DNA of 64,000 nucleotides, taken from the NCBI GenBank assembly GCA_037355855.1, contig CM074759.1, positions 620,001 through 684,000 of the forward strand, given 5' to 3'. Under the pieces are notes generated by a model. The model did not search any database. It was not told where the DNA came from and saw only the letters and a program-made list of their open reading frames with translations. Numbering within the stretch: position 1 is the first letter of the stretch; each line of letters opens with the position of its first letter. The position numbers and the translations under genes are program-made. Positions 42,978-54,160 of this stretch are shown in pieces. This DNA is from Pseudo-nitzschia pungens (Eukaryota; Bacillariophyta; Bacillariophyceae; Bacillariales; Bacillariaceae).

Positions 42978-43847
42978 ATGACCGCAATCAAGATTGTACG
43001 TGAGCTTTTACCCTGGGACTTTCCGAGGGACGCACCTAGGTCGAAGCGCAGAAAGTCATCGTCCTCGGCTTGTTACGGAATGAAAACCGGAGGCAGGGAT
43101 CAACAAGAACACCACCACGGGGAAATCGGCATCGCATGCGCGGTGGCACCGAGCTCTCTTGTTTCGCGGGCCTTGGCGGATCGCGGCTTGCCCGACCGAA
43201 TCGATCCATTCTCGATTGAGTACATGATGGAATTTGATTACGATGATGGATGCCTCCAGCGGGACATAAACGCCGAACTTTTGGTGGCCATACAGAATGA
43301 CAACATCGATATGCTCACCCGGCATTGTTTCAATCGAGAACGACTTGTGACTCTACGAAACTCACAAGGAGAGACTCTTCTGCACTTGGCGTGTCGTTGG
43401 GGCTCTGTAGCAATACTGAAATATTTGCTTTGCGATATCCAAATGTCCGTGTTGGTCCTCGATCGGCAGGGGAGATCCCCTCTCCACAGTCTTTGCTCAT
43501 CGATGAATACAAGCACGGTTCACTATGCGACAACTTCAAATGGTAACCACTTGGAGTCGATGAGATCGTTGCTTCGAGAGAAAGCATGTTTAATCTTGTA
43601 CAAAGACAAGCAGGGGAAGGTCCCACTTGAATACATTCAACAAGCTGGAAGCACAACAAAACTTCACAAGGTTGTGAACGACATGCTTTCCTCGGAGCGC
43701 ATAGTCGACAGGGTGGTCCAAGAAATGTCACGTCGAATGGAGCAGTCTCGATCGGGCCGGCAACTTTCGGCAATGGAAAAGTTAAACAGCCTATTGGATT
43801 TTTCTGGCATTGAGGCAGCTATCATGGAAACCGGTCTGAGCATTTGA
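42978..43847 (+). CDS. Ankyrin-repeat protein
   Basis: 289 aa, one exon. The N-terminal 75 residues are basic (PRSKRRKSSSS) and could direct the protein to the nucleus. Residues 95-235 carry about four ankyrin repeats, clearest at ETLLHLACRWGSVAILKYLL and RSPLHSLCSS, then KVPLEYIQQAGS. A helical charged C-terminus (MSRRMEQSRSGRQLSAMEKL) ends the protein. Ankyrin repeats are protein-binding scaffolds; no partner or specific function can be read from the sequence. Small ankyrin proteins of this layout are common in diatoms (family knowledge). Confidence 0.82.
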   Translation: MTAIKIVRELLPWDFPRDAPRSKRRKSSSSACYGMKTGGRDQQEHHHGEIGIACAVAPSSLVSRALADRGLPDRIDPFSIEYMMEFDYDDGCLQRDINAELLVAIQNDNIDMLTRHCFNRERLVTLRNSQGETLLHLACRWGSVAILKYLLCDIQMSVLVLDRQGRSPLHSLCSSMNTSTVHYATTSNGNHLESMRSLLREKACLILYKDKQGKVPLEYIQQAGSTTKLHKVVNDMLSSERIVDRVVQEMSRRMEQSRSGRQLSAMEKLNSLLDFSGIEAAIMETGLSI

Positions 43848-45559
43848 TTGTGTTCGATCTCGTGTTTCTTCCCTTGTGCGCAGCAAGATGATTCTGATTT
43901 CAAACTTTAGATGGCGATCATTTAGAACGAACAAATTCATAAAAGTGCTATTATAAACAAACCGAATACCTTGCACGGAAGCAATGTGACGGCTAATCCG
44001 TAGTGAACAGTGAATAAACCCACTTTTGCTGTGAAAAATAATGCGTTCATACTATCAATAGGAGGTTTAAAAACGTCTCCCACGTCATTCCACCAGATCA
44101 ACACTACTAGCCCATCTTCACACCCATACATTGATAAGCCACGAAGCAGACTGATTTACTTCACCTCTTCGACCAATGAGCTCCATTAAAAAGAGCTTGT
44201 TCTGGCGTTCGAACGTAGATATGTTTTGTATACATTCTCGTGCGACGTACAGAACTGCAACAATATTGTTCTACACCCTATTTCATAGGCATGTTTTGGT
44301 TCTGTTCCAGCTACCCCGAGGCTACACTTTGAGTAGGATCACAGAAATGAACTGCTGCAATTCCTTCTGTGTAGATTCCTTGCTTTGCATAGATCGTAAT
44401 TTTGTCGGTGTGGGTGTGGAAATGTGTGACAGATACTTGCGTACCACAGTCGAATTATTCCAGTATTTTATGGCATACGCTAGCGACAATCCTTGGTAGC
44501 GGCGACTTTAACAGCAGAAGATTTCCAGTGCCATGCAGAGAAAACAGAACCCCATCTATTTGGACATCTATGATGACAAAAGATATATTGATCAGAACGC
44601 ATGGAGGTCGCCTCGAACTTCCCCCGATCGTGTCTTCCTTCATTCAACAGTCATTCAGAACTTTAAGTTCAGTGTACGTGTACAGTAACTTCAAATAGGA
44701 ATTGGATCGCAACCTTGTGACAGCGTGAATTCATTATCCGCATTCCAAGAGGAGCAATCCCACGCTCTCTGCTATTCTCTGTCATCGTCAATGAAAAATG
44801 TGGAATTATAGGTATCCTTACCGTATTTTTCTGAACGAGAGCAGAACTTTGAGATTCATTCTTCGGTTTCTGCAAAAAATGAGACTACCGTACTCATGAC
44901 GGGTACTGGTAGATTCTCACCAGGCGCGCGTTTCAAGAGCGGTTGGATGGATTGTGATCAGGATACGTAATTTTATGAGATGTTTAAGTACCAACGGGAT
45001 TCGGACAGTGATACACATACATAACGTACGCTTAATATCGCATACTGTATTCGATAAGGTTACGTAAACCTTAGATCGGTGTTCTCTAATGGTACGTTCG
45101 TTTGTGTACTTCGATACTTTCATGACCTAATTGTCAATACGGGTTTACGTTGCAAGCAAAATGTAGGTTTAAAAATTTTTTGATACTCCAATTTTGTGGG
45201 CGAACGGTGCTTTTCCATTTTTACTGAGTGTTTGAGTTTACCGGTGCGCGCGAAGACAAAAGTAGTCCTTAAGTACATAACGGCTCGATATGCTCCACGC
45301 TATCATTGGAAGAAGATTGGCGATATTTGTGTAAGAAAATCGCCGATCAACTCGCTCCGGCGCGGATTTATATGCGTTCCGGTCCAGGAATGTTCCATCG
45401 AGTATGAACCCAGACTGTTACCAATCGCACTTTTGATTCGGGTTGCGCTAGCAGCTAGACCTGCTCTACGGTAGCGAGAAGGTTATTTTACAAAACTTCA
45501 TATTGTCTTCCCATTTGACTTATCACGAAGGAATTCAACACCAACCAAGTAATACCACC
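43848..45559. other. Intergenic, 1.7 kb
   Basis: No gene recognised. Paired GTAAGGTTACGTAAACCTTA-like motifs, an interrupted inverted repeat, lie at 45052-45074. Confidence 0.4.
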
Positions 45560-46270
45560 ATGCCTCTCCTCACTGCCACCGTTGTCAAGGAAGAAACGAG
45601 CTCCAAGCTCGGAATCGCCTTCGAACGTCTCGCGGAGGACAAGGCCATGACCATCAAATTGATCCGAGAGGACAGTCTCTTTGCCGGAAGCGACTTGTGC
45701 GAAGGATTGATCGTCGCCAGTGCCGCCGGAAAGGACATGGAGGGCATGTCCCCCAAGGACTGTGCCGATGCCTTGCGAGAAGCCCCCGGAGGCGAGGAAA
45801 TCACCTTGGTCTGCAAGGGAGCCAAGGTCAGCATCGCAAAGGATTCCAAGAAGCTTTTCAAGAAGGCTCCTAAGATCGGCATTTCCTTCAAGAGCACCAC
45901 CGCCGAACCCGGAAAGGTGTTCGTCTCCAACATCAAGGAAGACAGCAAGTTCCACGGAACTGATTTGGCTATTGGTCAGCAAGTCCTCCAAATCAACGGA
46001 GAGAAGTGCCCCGGAACTGTCAGTGAGGCCGTCGAATTGTTGACCAAGAAGGGAGTCAAGCAAATCACGCTCGTCACAATTGATCCCGAGGACGAGAAGG
46101 TTGTTCTCAAGCCCAAGGAAGATCCCGTCGAAGAAGTTGCCGAAGAAAAGAAGGAAGAGACAGACGCAGCCGCCCCTGAGGCAGAACCTAAGGATGAGGC
46201 AGAAGAGGACCTGACACCCGAGGGCAACAAGACCATCCTCGACACTATGTTCGGTGTCTGCATGTGCTAA
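45560..46270 (+). CDS. Two-PDZ-domain protein with C-terminal CXC (possible prenylation)
   Basis: 236 aa from the ATG at 45560 (ACCACCATGCC context); the frame extends 19 codons further upstream, but without ATG support. PDZ-like 1 spans about residues 3-88 (LGIAFERL as carboxylate-loop equivalent, IREDSLFAGSDLCEG, GKDMEGMSPKDCADALRE, EITLVC). PDZ-like 2 spans about 100-175 (IGISFKS, VSNIKEDSKFHGTDLAIGQQVLQINGE, VSEAVELLTKKG, ITLVTI). An acidic tail (EEVAEEKKEETDAAAPEAEP) follows, and the protein ends GVCMC. The final Cys-X-Cys matches the form geranylgeranylated in Rab GTPases, so membrane attachment is possible. Codon use is strongly biased (AAGGAG, TCC, CTC), suggesting high expression. 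Likely a scaffold. Confidence 0.8.
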   Translation: MPLLTATVVKEETSSKLGIAFERLAEDKAMTIKLIREDSLFAGSDLCEGLIVASAAGKDMEGMSPKDCADALREAPGGEEITLVCKGAKVSIAKDSKKLFKKAPKIGISFKSTTAEPGKVFVSNIKEDSKFHGTDLAIGQQVLQINGEKCPGTVSEAVELLTKKGVKQITLVTIDPEDEKVVLKPKEDPVEEVAEEKKEETDAAAPEAEPKDEAEEDLTPEGNKTILDTMFGVCMC

Positions 46271-48119
46271 ATGCATTCATGTTGGCTATCAACGACCGGG
46301 AAGCAATGCGAGATAAAACGTTTATCTAGGTTGTAGACAATGGTTGCTGCGATGGTTGCTGCGGAACGACCATCGGTGTGGGTCATCCTGACGCACGCCA
46401 CAAACCTGTTGCCGGAGAGAAAGGCGAGGAATTCCTAAATTTCGGACGGTGCACTACGGCACCCCTGGAACAATTGCGTGTTCCATTACTTTTGATGCTT
46501 ACATCAATATCAGTGTTAACATTATTAATAAAGTAAATAATAATACAGTACATGTTTACAACCGGAAAATGAACGATTCATTCGTTCTTCACAGAACTCG
46601 CACCATAATTCATGGCAACTGACAGTCCATCGCAATGTCATCCGTCTCGATGAAAATTGCGAATACGAGCACTCCCAGAGCACCGTGGACATTCCTGATT
46701 TGGAATGCATTCAATTCAGATTTTTATCAGATTACTAGTATCGACGTGGATCAGAGTGCGTCGCCAAGGAGCACAACACGTTTGCTTGACTAGTAAGAGT
46801 TTACAAATTGCGTCGTCGTAGCACGGGTGTCGGATAATTATTTTTTTCGCTCGATCACGATTTTAACGTGTACCGCAGAGACGTTCCGTTGTCGGTTATC
46901 TTTTTTAAAACTAATTAGTCCAAAAAACTACTTCGTATTCAATACGTATGTAGCATTCATAACGGTACCCTTACGTAACCTTCCTTCCAACACGACAACA
47001 AAGGACAATGACAGGGAAACTTCGTACTTTTTGTAATGGTCGGTAGCATTCAGCACAACGGTACGAAAGAACCTTCCGGCATCACGGCAAAGGAAAATAG
47101 CAGGGAAAATGTGATCAGGACGAGTGTGTGCGGTGCGTGCCACTCACATGTTCCGAGGAGTTGTTTGCCCTGGGTGCTACTACCGGTACTACTATCATAA
47201 GCAAGAGCCCTGACGAGGATGAGGAGGATGCTGGTGTCGCTCCTCCTCCCTGGCCTACCCTGTCTGTTTCTCCTCAAGGTGGGAACTTCCGGAGCAAACC
47301 AAGAACACAATCCAGCGCCGCAGCGTGATAAAACCTTACTACTACAAGAGTATGCAAGAGGAGAAATGCCATTCATCATCCTCACATCAGCACTAGTTCA
47401 CCCCACCAATCCGCAAGAAATCATCATGCTGATAAAAATGGGGGTAAATAATGTTCGTATTACTACTACTAGTACTACTACTAGTAGTATTACTAGTACT
47501 AGTAGTTGTAGTAGTATGTTTGTACTATGGTGATGATTCTATGCGCTTTTCCTTTACCTTTCGAACCCATTTCATCCCTCTGAATTTGAACCAACTCGTC
47601 TCGAGGACATCGGTAGTTATGTTGTACTTTTCAATCATCAGCACTGGTGTTACCTATTACTTGTACTTCTACTTCGTAATTACTAGCAGTAAACTACTGT
47701 AGACCGGAGAGCTCTCTATTTTTGTTGTTTTGTGACGACACCGTCTGTCGGCCATTCGTTTCTTCATACACAAAGCATTGTTATTACGGTGAATTACGCG
47801 TTAAGTGAGGTTACGAGTACCCGACACTGGTACTTTCACATCCACATCCATACATACGGTAACGTAAGACCTTACCATAAGTGTCTCACATGCTAAGAGG
47901 TGTTCCAAGTTTTTCGGTTGTCCATCATGATTGAACAGAAATCAGAAATTCCTCCTGCCGCTACGTACTTTCTCCGTTGTCCCTCCTCTGCCGATAGAGA
48001 GGGATTGTTCCATGTATCGTGATGCTGTACAACAACCGGTACATTGTTCCGATCACATCACAATTATTTTTTCTGCAATTCTTGATTCCGGTTGATTTCA
48101 AAAAGAGCGAGGACCGAAT
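46271..48119. other. Intergenic, 1.8 kb
   Basis: An ACTAGT-rich tract lies at 47458-47517, and GTAACCTT-type motifs at 46972-46985 and 47868-47880. No gene recognised. Confidence 0.4.
47458..47517. repeat. ACTAGT-type palindromic tract
   Basis: TACTACTAGTACTAC units over 60 bp, the longest such tract in the window. Others are at 9806, 16919, 19522, 19709, 30877, 38113, 38327, 55347, 55505 and 58854. Confidence 0.8.
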
Positions 48120-49523
48120 ATGGGAGATGTAAAGGATGCGGTTGACGCGATTCCAAACATTGCCGACGACGACGGCAGAAAGAACAATTGGAGTGTTTGG
48201 AGAGTCGTGGACAAATTGGAAGAGCGCAAGGACGACTTTTATCCAGGAATCACGGTGCAAGTCTTGGAAATTCTGAGGAGCTGGGGAAGAAAGTGGCAAG
48301 ACGACCAAAAAATGGCATCGCTTCTCAACAAAAGTTCCCTGTACCACGAAATGGAAGAAACCATCGTGACGATGCACTATCTCTACGAGGGACTCGCGAG
48401 GCGGGAAGAAACGATTTGTCACGTGATAGATGTGTGCGCCGGAAAGGGAATGCTGTCCTTCCTCTTGTCCTACCTCAAACACCCAAAGGTCGGCTCGATT
48501 GTCATGCTGGAGAAAGCAGCCATTGATTGGAGCCACATCGAGGAGAGCAACAAGACAGCACGCGAAGAAAACCGTCCGGAAATCAGCATCTGGGACAACA
48601 CCAATCTGCACGATTACGACGATGTTCTCGACCGAATGTTTGCCTTGCCACATCCCATCGCGATGTGTGGCATTCATCTGTGCAAGCAACTGGGGCCGTC
48701 GTTTTGTGGACTCTTCAATGGGCTAGGGGAAAAGTCCATATATGGATGTCTGTCTCCGTGTTGCATGCCCCGGGCCGTGACGACACAAAAGAGGAATGCG
48801 AAAAAGAGAAAGACGTTTACGCTCTCGATACAATTGGCCGAATCCAAAGAGGACCGTCGTGCGCGACGCGACTACATGCTTCGACGAGAACGATTTCGAA
48901 AAAAGGTCAGTGGTGGTATCAATCAATGAATCAATCAATCAATAGAACGACCAAGAAAGTGCGGTTTCACACGTGATACCAAGAAGGGAGTTGTTCGGTT
49001 TTGCAGGCTCCATCAAAAATAAAATAATAGGGATGCACTCACTTCGCCTGTCACTGCTGCCCGTCGTTTTCGTTAGCCCGATACCGGTCCCTGCTTCCAT
49101 TGCAACGCCGAAGACCACTCCCTGATGAAATGCGCCGTGCTCAAGACCCTCCCCGCAGACGAGCAGATCTCGATCCGAAGGGCGTGGCACGTTGCCACCA
49201 TACCGTGCTGGAATTGCATGGAAATCGGTCACTACAAGAGCGAGTGTCCCAATGTTAGCGAAGACGGTGTGGCGAGGGGTACATCGTCGAGCCACAAGTC
49301 GCGGCAACCTCCCGCCACGGTTTTGGACGTGACGGATGTCCTCAAAACGACCAACCCGTACGCGACCTACTGTCGAATCCTGTCGAGCGCGTTTCGGCAG
49401 GAAGACGTTTCGCAAAGCAACAACCGGGTGCGAGTCATCGAAACCAGTCTGAAAAAAGATGCGATCCACGACGAAGCAAATTGGAACGACAGACGAAAGT
49501 CCATTTTCATCGTTGTGGACTAA
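48120..49523 (+). CDS. SAM-dependent methyltransferase with two C-terminal CCHC zinc knuckles
   Basis: Two exons, 48120-48905 and 49077-49523, with a 171-bp intron (GTCAGT...TCGTTAG) in phase 0; 410 aa. Residues 100-215 form a Rossmann methyltransferase: motif I VIDVCAGKGMLSFLLSYL, an acidic loop after VGSIVMLEK, and MCGIHLCKQLGPSFCGLFN, which corresponds to the GxHxC post-motif of the TRMT13/METTL25-like (Methyltransf_32) group. A basic region (KRNAKKRKTF, RRARRDYMLRRERFRKK) follows. The second exon adds two perfect CX2CX4HX4C knuckles, CFHCNAEDHSLMKC and CWNCMEIGHYKSEC, which bind single-stranded RNA in other proteins. This suggests methylation of an RNA, perhaps tRNA; the substrate is inference. 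Confidence 0.82.
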
Positions 49524-49855
49524 TGTCCTACGCGTGGGCATGCGGCTTCCCACCGAAGAAACTTTCGCTGAAGAATTTTCTGCAGAGATGCGATGCTCTA
49601 CTTGTACGATTGCATTCGATATGTATTATAAAAATACCATAGAATTCTGATTTCTCTCTTATTATTATTTCTTTCCAAAAAGTCTGCATTTGTACCCGTG
49701 TACCGTAGCCTGTCTGATGCTTTGAATTTTATCATTTTTCCCCGGGCCACACTGTTATGTATTGGAAGCCCCGACCATAAACTATTTGGCAAATGCAATT
49801 GCGTTTGGTTGGTTGCAAGCTTTTTCCCCGGATCGAGAATTTTTGCGATTTGTTG
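49524..49855. terminator. 3' region between convergent genes
   Basis: 332 bp between the methyltransferase stop and the stop of the DUF6824-like gene. A/T-rich; likely the 3' untranslated regions of both. Confidence 0.3.
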
Positions 49856-52800
49856 CTACACATCAATGGAACCAAACGACAGGCGACGGTTCGTTTCGGG
49901 AAACAGCAATGGTTGGTTCGGATCCAGCAGCGGTTTTCGCTTGGACTTCCTTTTGGTCGCAGAAGCAGCCACCGCGACTTTCTTCTTTGCCGCGGCCTGC
50001 TTTTTCGGATCGACCACCGGTGACGCATTCCGCTCGTCGTCGTCGTCATCGTCCGACGATGACGAAGACGAGGAAACCGACGATGACGACGAAGAAGAGA
50101 CCGACGACGAGCTGGTGCTCGAGTTGTCGGAATCATCATCACCACCGTCCTCAGCTTCGTCTTTTTTCGTTTGGGCTCTGGTTTTCTTGGCTGGTTCCGG
50201 TTTCTCGGATTGTTGGTCAGCGGCGGTGACCGGCTCTTTTTTGGGAGCCGGTTTTTTGGGTGCCTCTTTTTTGGCTTCCGATTTCTGTGCCTGTTTCTGT
50301 CTTGGCGCGGGAGCGGAGGGTCGGTTCTTTTTCGCTTCGTCGTCGTTCTTGGAATCCGATGCGTCGTCGTCGTCGTCGTCGCTGCTGTCCCCGCTGGTAT
50401 CGCCGCTTTCCTCGTCGCTGGTGACGACGCTGCTCTCGTCGGAAGAGGAGGAGGAGGCTGGTTTTTTCCCTGTCTCGGCGGCGGCTGCCGCTGCGGCGGA
50501 AGTTCTGCTTCGTGTCAACCTGCCCGTTGTGGCTGTGGCTGTGGCTTTGGCTGGGGTTGCGGCCTTCTTTTCTCGCTTTGCGACCGCAATTTCGTTGTTG
50601 GTCTTCTTCTTTTTCTTTGGGTCAACCTGGTCATCGGCATAGTCGTCGTCGTCGTCGTCGTCGTCATCACCCGTTTCGTCCGAGAGCGATTCGTCGCCAT
50701 CCGCGGTCTTGCTCTCGTCGTCGTCGCCATCGTTCTGGATCGGCTCTTTCTTGGAGTTTGTCCGCTTGGTGGTGCCGGATGCCGGACCGGCGTTTGGTTT
50801 CGCGGGTTCGTTGGTCGCAGCCGGAGCTTTTTTGCTCGCCGCAGCGAGGGCATCTTTCTCGGTTGTTTTTGGTTTCGCGGATTCGTCGGTCGAAGCCGCG
50901 GCCGCAGCTTTTTTGCTTCCGGCAGCGGCGGCTTCGTTCTCGGTGGTTTTTGGTTTCGCGGATCCGTCCGCCGATGCCGAGGCTTTTTTGCTCGCCGCGG
51001 CGGCGGCGGCAACCTCCTTCTTGGTGGCTTTTCGTTTGGCGGGTTCGTCCGCCGTTGTCGCGGCAGCAGTCGCAGCAGCAGCAGCAGCAGCAGTCGCAGC
51101 TTTTTTGCTTCCGGCAGCGGTGGCTTCGTTCTCGGTGGTTTTTGGTTTCGCGGATCCGTCCGCCGATGCCGAGGCTTTTTTGCTCGCCGCGGCGGCGGCA
51201 ACCTCCTTCTTGGCGGCTTTTCGTTTTGCGGGTTCGTCCGCCGTTGTCGCGGCAGCGGTCGCAGCTTTTTTGCTCACCGCAGCGGCGGTATCCTTCTTGG
51301 CGGTTTTCCGTTTTGTGGGTTCGTCGGTCGCGGTCGCAGCCGCCGCCTCGGCTTTCTTGCTCGCGGCGGCGGTGGCCTCCTTTTTCGCTTTTGGCTTTGC
51401 GGGTTCGTCTGCCGCAGCCGCAGCAGCAGCCGTAGCTTTTTTGCTTGCCGCGGCGGCGGTATCCTTCTTTGCTTTTGGTTTCGTCGGTTCGTCTGCCGCG
51501 GTCGCAGCAGCAGCAGCAGCTTTCTTGCTCGCGGCAGCAGCAGCGGCGGCGGCCTCCTTTTTCGCTTTTGGTTTTGTGGGTTCGTCGGTCGCGGCCGCTG
51601 CCGCCGCGGCCGCAGCAGCTTTTTTGCTCACCGCGGCGGTGGCTTCTTTCTTGGCGGTCTTTGCTGTTTTGCTCGCCGCGGCGGCCTTCTTCGCGACCGT
51701 TTCTTCCGCCTTGTCGCTTGTATTGTTATTCTTGTTGTTGTTGTTGTTATTCTTGTTGTTGTTATTCTTGTTGTTGTTATTCTTGTTGTTGTTGTTGTTG
51801 TTATTCTTGTTGTTGTTGTTGTTATTCTTGTTGTTGTTATTCTTGTTGTTGTTGTCGCCGTCGCCACCGAACGAAAGCTCGTCGGCGTTCTCGGCCTTGA
51901 CTAGGCTCGGCTTTCCGAAATCCCTCCTGATCATTCGGAGGACGGCCGGATCGTTCGGTGGCAGGGCCTTCCACGAATTGCCACCGCCACCGCCACCTGC
52001 CACTGCCGCTCTTGCTGCTTGCTGCCGCTCTTGGAGGCGCTCCCGGCGCCGTCCCTCTTGTGAAAGCAAAACATGGCCGCGACGAGCCGCATGATGCTTT
52101 CCCGTCCCCCCGCCGTGCGCTTGCTCAGATAGGTCTCCTTCTTGGATTCGATGACCCGGAGGTAGTTATGGTTTCCCGTGTGGGTCCTGGGCCCCTTTCC
52201 CGGGCCCATCAGCACGTCCTTGTCCCCGAAACCGTGTGCCGGCGTGCTCACGAGGCTCTTTCGCTTGGAGGCGGTTGACTTGGGGGTTGTTTTTGCCGTT
52301 GCGGTTGTCGGTGTTGTGGTTGCCGTTGGTGGTGGTGTGGTTGCGGTGGTTTTCTTGGTTTCCTTTGCGGCCGGGGTCGCCTTGGTGGCTTTGGCCGGTT
52401 TCTTGGCATCCTTTGCGGCGACCGGATTGGCCTTGGCCTTGGCGTTCGCGTTGGCTGTGGCCGTAGATTTGTCCGTGGTTTTCTTGGCGTCCTTTGCGGC
52501 GACCGCGCTCGCCTCGGGTTTGGCGGTCGCTTTGACCGGCGGTTGGGTTTTCGCGTTGCCGGCCTTGGCATTGGCCTTGTCGTTGGCCTTGTCGTTGGCC
52601 TTGTCGTTGGCCTTGTCGTTGGCATTGGCCTTGTCGTTGGCCTTGTCGTTGGCATTGGCCTTGTCGTTGGCATTGACCTTGGACTTGTCGTTGGCCTTTG
52701 CCTTTGCGTTGGCATCCTCCCCGGCATTGCTAGCCTTGTCGGCCTTGTCGGTTTTCTTGACCGTCGGGGGGAGGCCCTCCTTTTCGTGCTGCTTCTTGGG

Positions 52801-54160
52801 GGGCATCTTTTGGCGTTTGGCGGCCGGGGTCGCCCCTTCGGTCGCCGCCGCGGATCTCGCCGCCGGTTTCTCGGAAGCCTTCCCGTCGCTGCTGCCGGCA
52901 TTGTTAATGCTGCCGGCATCGTCGCTGCCGTCGTTTTCGGTTCGGCCGCCCTCGTCGCTCTCGCGGTCCGGGGACGTCACCGCGCTCGTTCCGACGGGTG
53001 AGGAGTTTTCTTCGCTTCGCGGCCGGTGTCGCCGGCTCCGGGCTGGCGCTTTCGCGGGATGCCGCGGTCGCCGTCGCGGTCGCCGTCGCTTTCGAATGCG
53101 CGGTTGCGCCCACGCCCATACCACCGCCATCGTTCCAGGTTCCCTCTCCCTCGCATCGCAGGTGGACTTCTTCTCCCGAATCGACGAGCTCGAAGATGGG
53201 ATCGGTGGGACTGAGCATCACCTCGCCGCCGGCCACCAGCCGCATCCGCAGCGTGGTGGGAGCGGGTGGATCCCGCTTGCGCTTTTTGGGATTGTGGTTG
53301 CCGCGTTGTTGCTGTTGGTGCTGCTGCTGCTGCTGCGGCCGGGAGGCCGACGATGGGGAGGACGATTGCGGCAGTGGTTCGATGCGCAGGTCTCGATTGG
53401 GACCGAGGCTCAGCACCACCGCTTCCGCTTCCGATGACGATGATTCGAAAGCATTGCGATTGTTGTTGCGATTGTTATTGCTGTTGCCACTGCCCTTTGC
53501 GTTGCCACCGCCACTGCTGCTTTCCAGAAGAAACATGGACCGCAGCTGCGGGGAGAAGAGCTCCGCGGACAAGAACTCGTGCAGCCAATCCTCGACCAGC
53601 ACGCTCGGGTCCCGATACACGAGGCGCCGAATCTTGATCGACATTCGCGGCTGTTGCGCTTGCGCTTGTGCTGGAACTCGTGCTGGAACTTGTCCTTGCG
53701 CTTGCCGCGCCGAATGTCGATGCGCTCCTTTCGAAACACGGGAGATGCGAACGGTCAATCGCTTGGTGGCGGGGACGGCAGCGTGGGGTACCGGATGCGG
53801 ATGCGGATGCGGATGCGGCGGTAGTGGTGGAGCATAGGCAGCATAGAACGGATGTTGCGCTTGCGGTTGAGCGTATGGATTTGTATGAGGATGCGGGGGA
53901 TAGAAAAAGGGTGGCGGTGGTGGCTGTGGTGGTTGCTGCTGCTGTTGTTGTTGTTGTTGTTGTTGTTGTTGGGCGGCGACCGCTGCCGCTGCTGCGGCTG
54001 CGGTGGTTGTTGCGTCCATCATTCCGGGCATGCCCACGGCGGACGGCTGGGAAGCTGCCGCTGCCGCCGCTGTGGTTGGATCGTAATAGGCTTCGAGGGG
54101 AGGCGGTCCGGTGGCGCGGACCGTGGTTCCGTCGTTGGTGTTGGATTGTTGAGACAACAT
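49856..54160 (-). CDS. Large low-complexity nuclear protein with DUF6824-like domain, two frame displacements
   Basis: About 1434 codons in three successive frames: 53009-54160, 52072-53006 and 49856-52069. Changes lie at the TTTT run 53006-53009 (one base extra) and the AAAA run 52069-52072 (one base short); together they cancel. The N-terminus has Ala, Gln, Pro and His runs. Around residues 165-200 is a short folded region (MSIKIRRLVYRDPSVLVEDWLHEFLSAELFSPQLRSMF). Near residues 645-695 lies DVLMGPGKG...HTGNHNYLRVIESKKETYLS...GGRESIMRLV, resembling DUF6824, which is abundant in diatoms. The rest is histone-H1-like AAAKK/KPKAKK repeats, (ANDK)n, an Asn-Lys run and acidic blocks, typical of chromatin proteins. 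It ends PLLFPETNRRLSFGSIDV. Function unknown; transcription or chromatin role is inference. Confidence 0.65.
51720..51870 (-). repeat. Asn/Lys codon repeat
   Basis: (AAC)n-AAG blocks encode runs such as NNNNKNNNNN inside the DUF6824-like gene; visible on the plus strand as TTGTTGTTATTC units. Confidence 0.85.
52555..52700 (-). repeat. (Ala-Asn-Asp-Lys)n coding minisatellite
   Basis: About ten units of a 12-bp block (TTGTCGTTGGCC on the plus strand), in places extended by TTGGCA. Coding, inside the DUF6824-like gene. Confidence 0.85.

Noticed and set aside
50171..53437. Long plus-strand frames of 577, 461 and 419 codons
   Set aside because: They are opposite-strand shadows of the Ala/Lys-rich repeats of the DUF6824-like gene.
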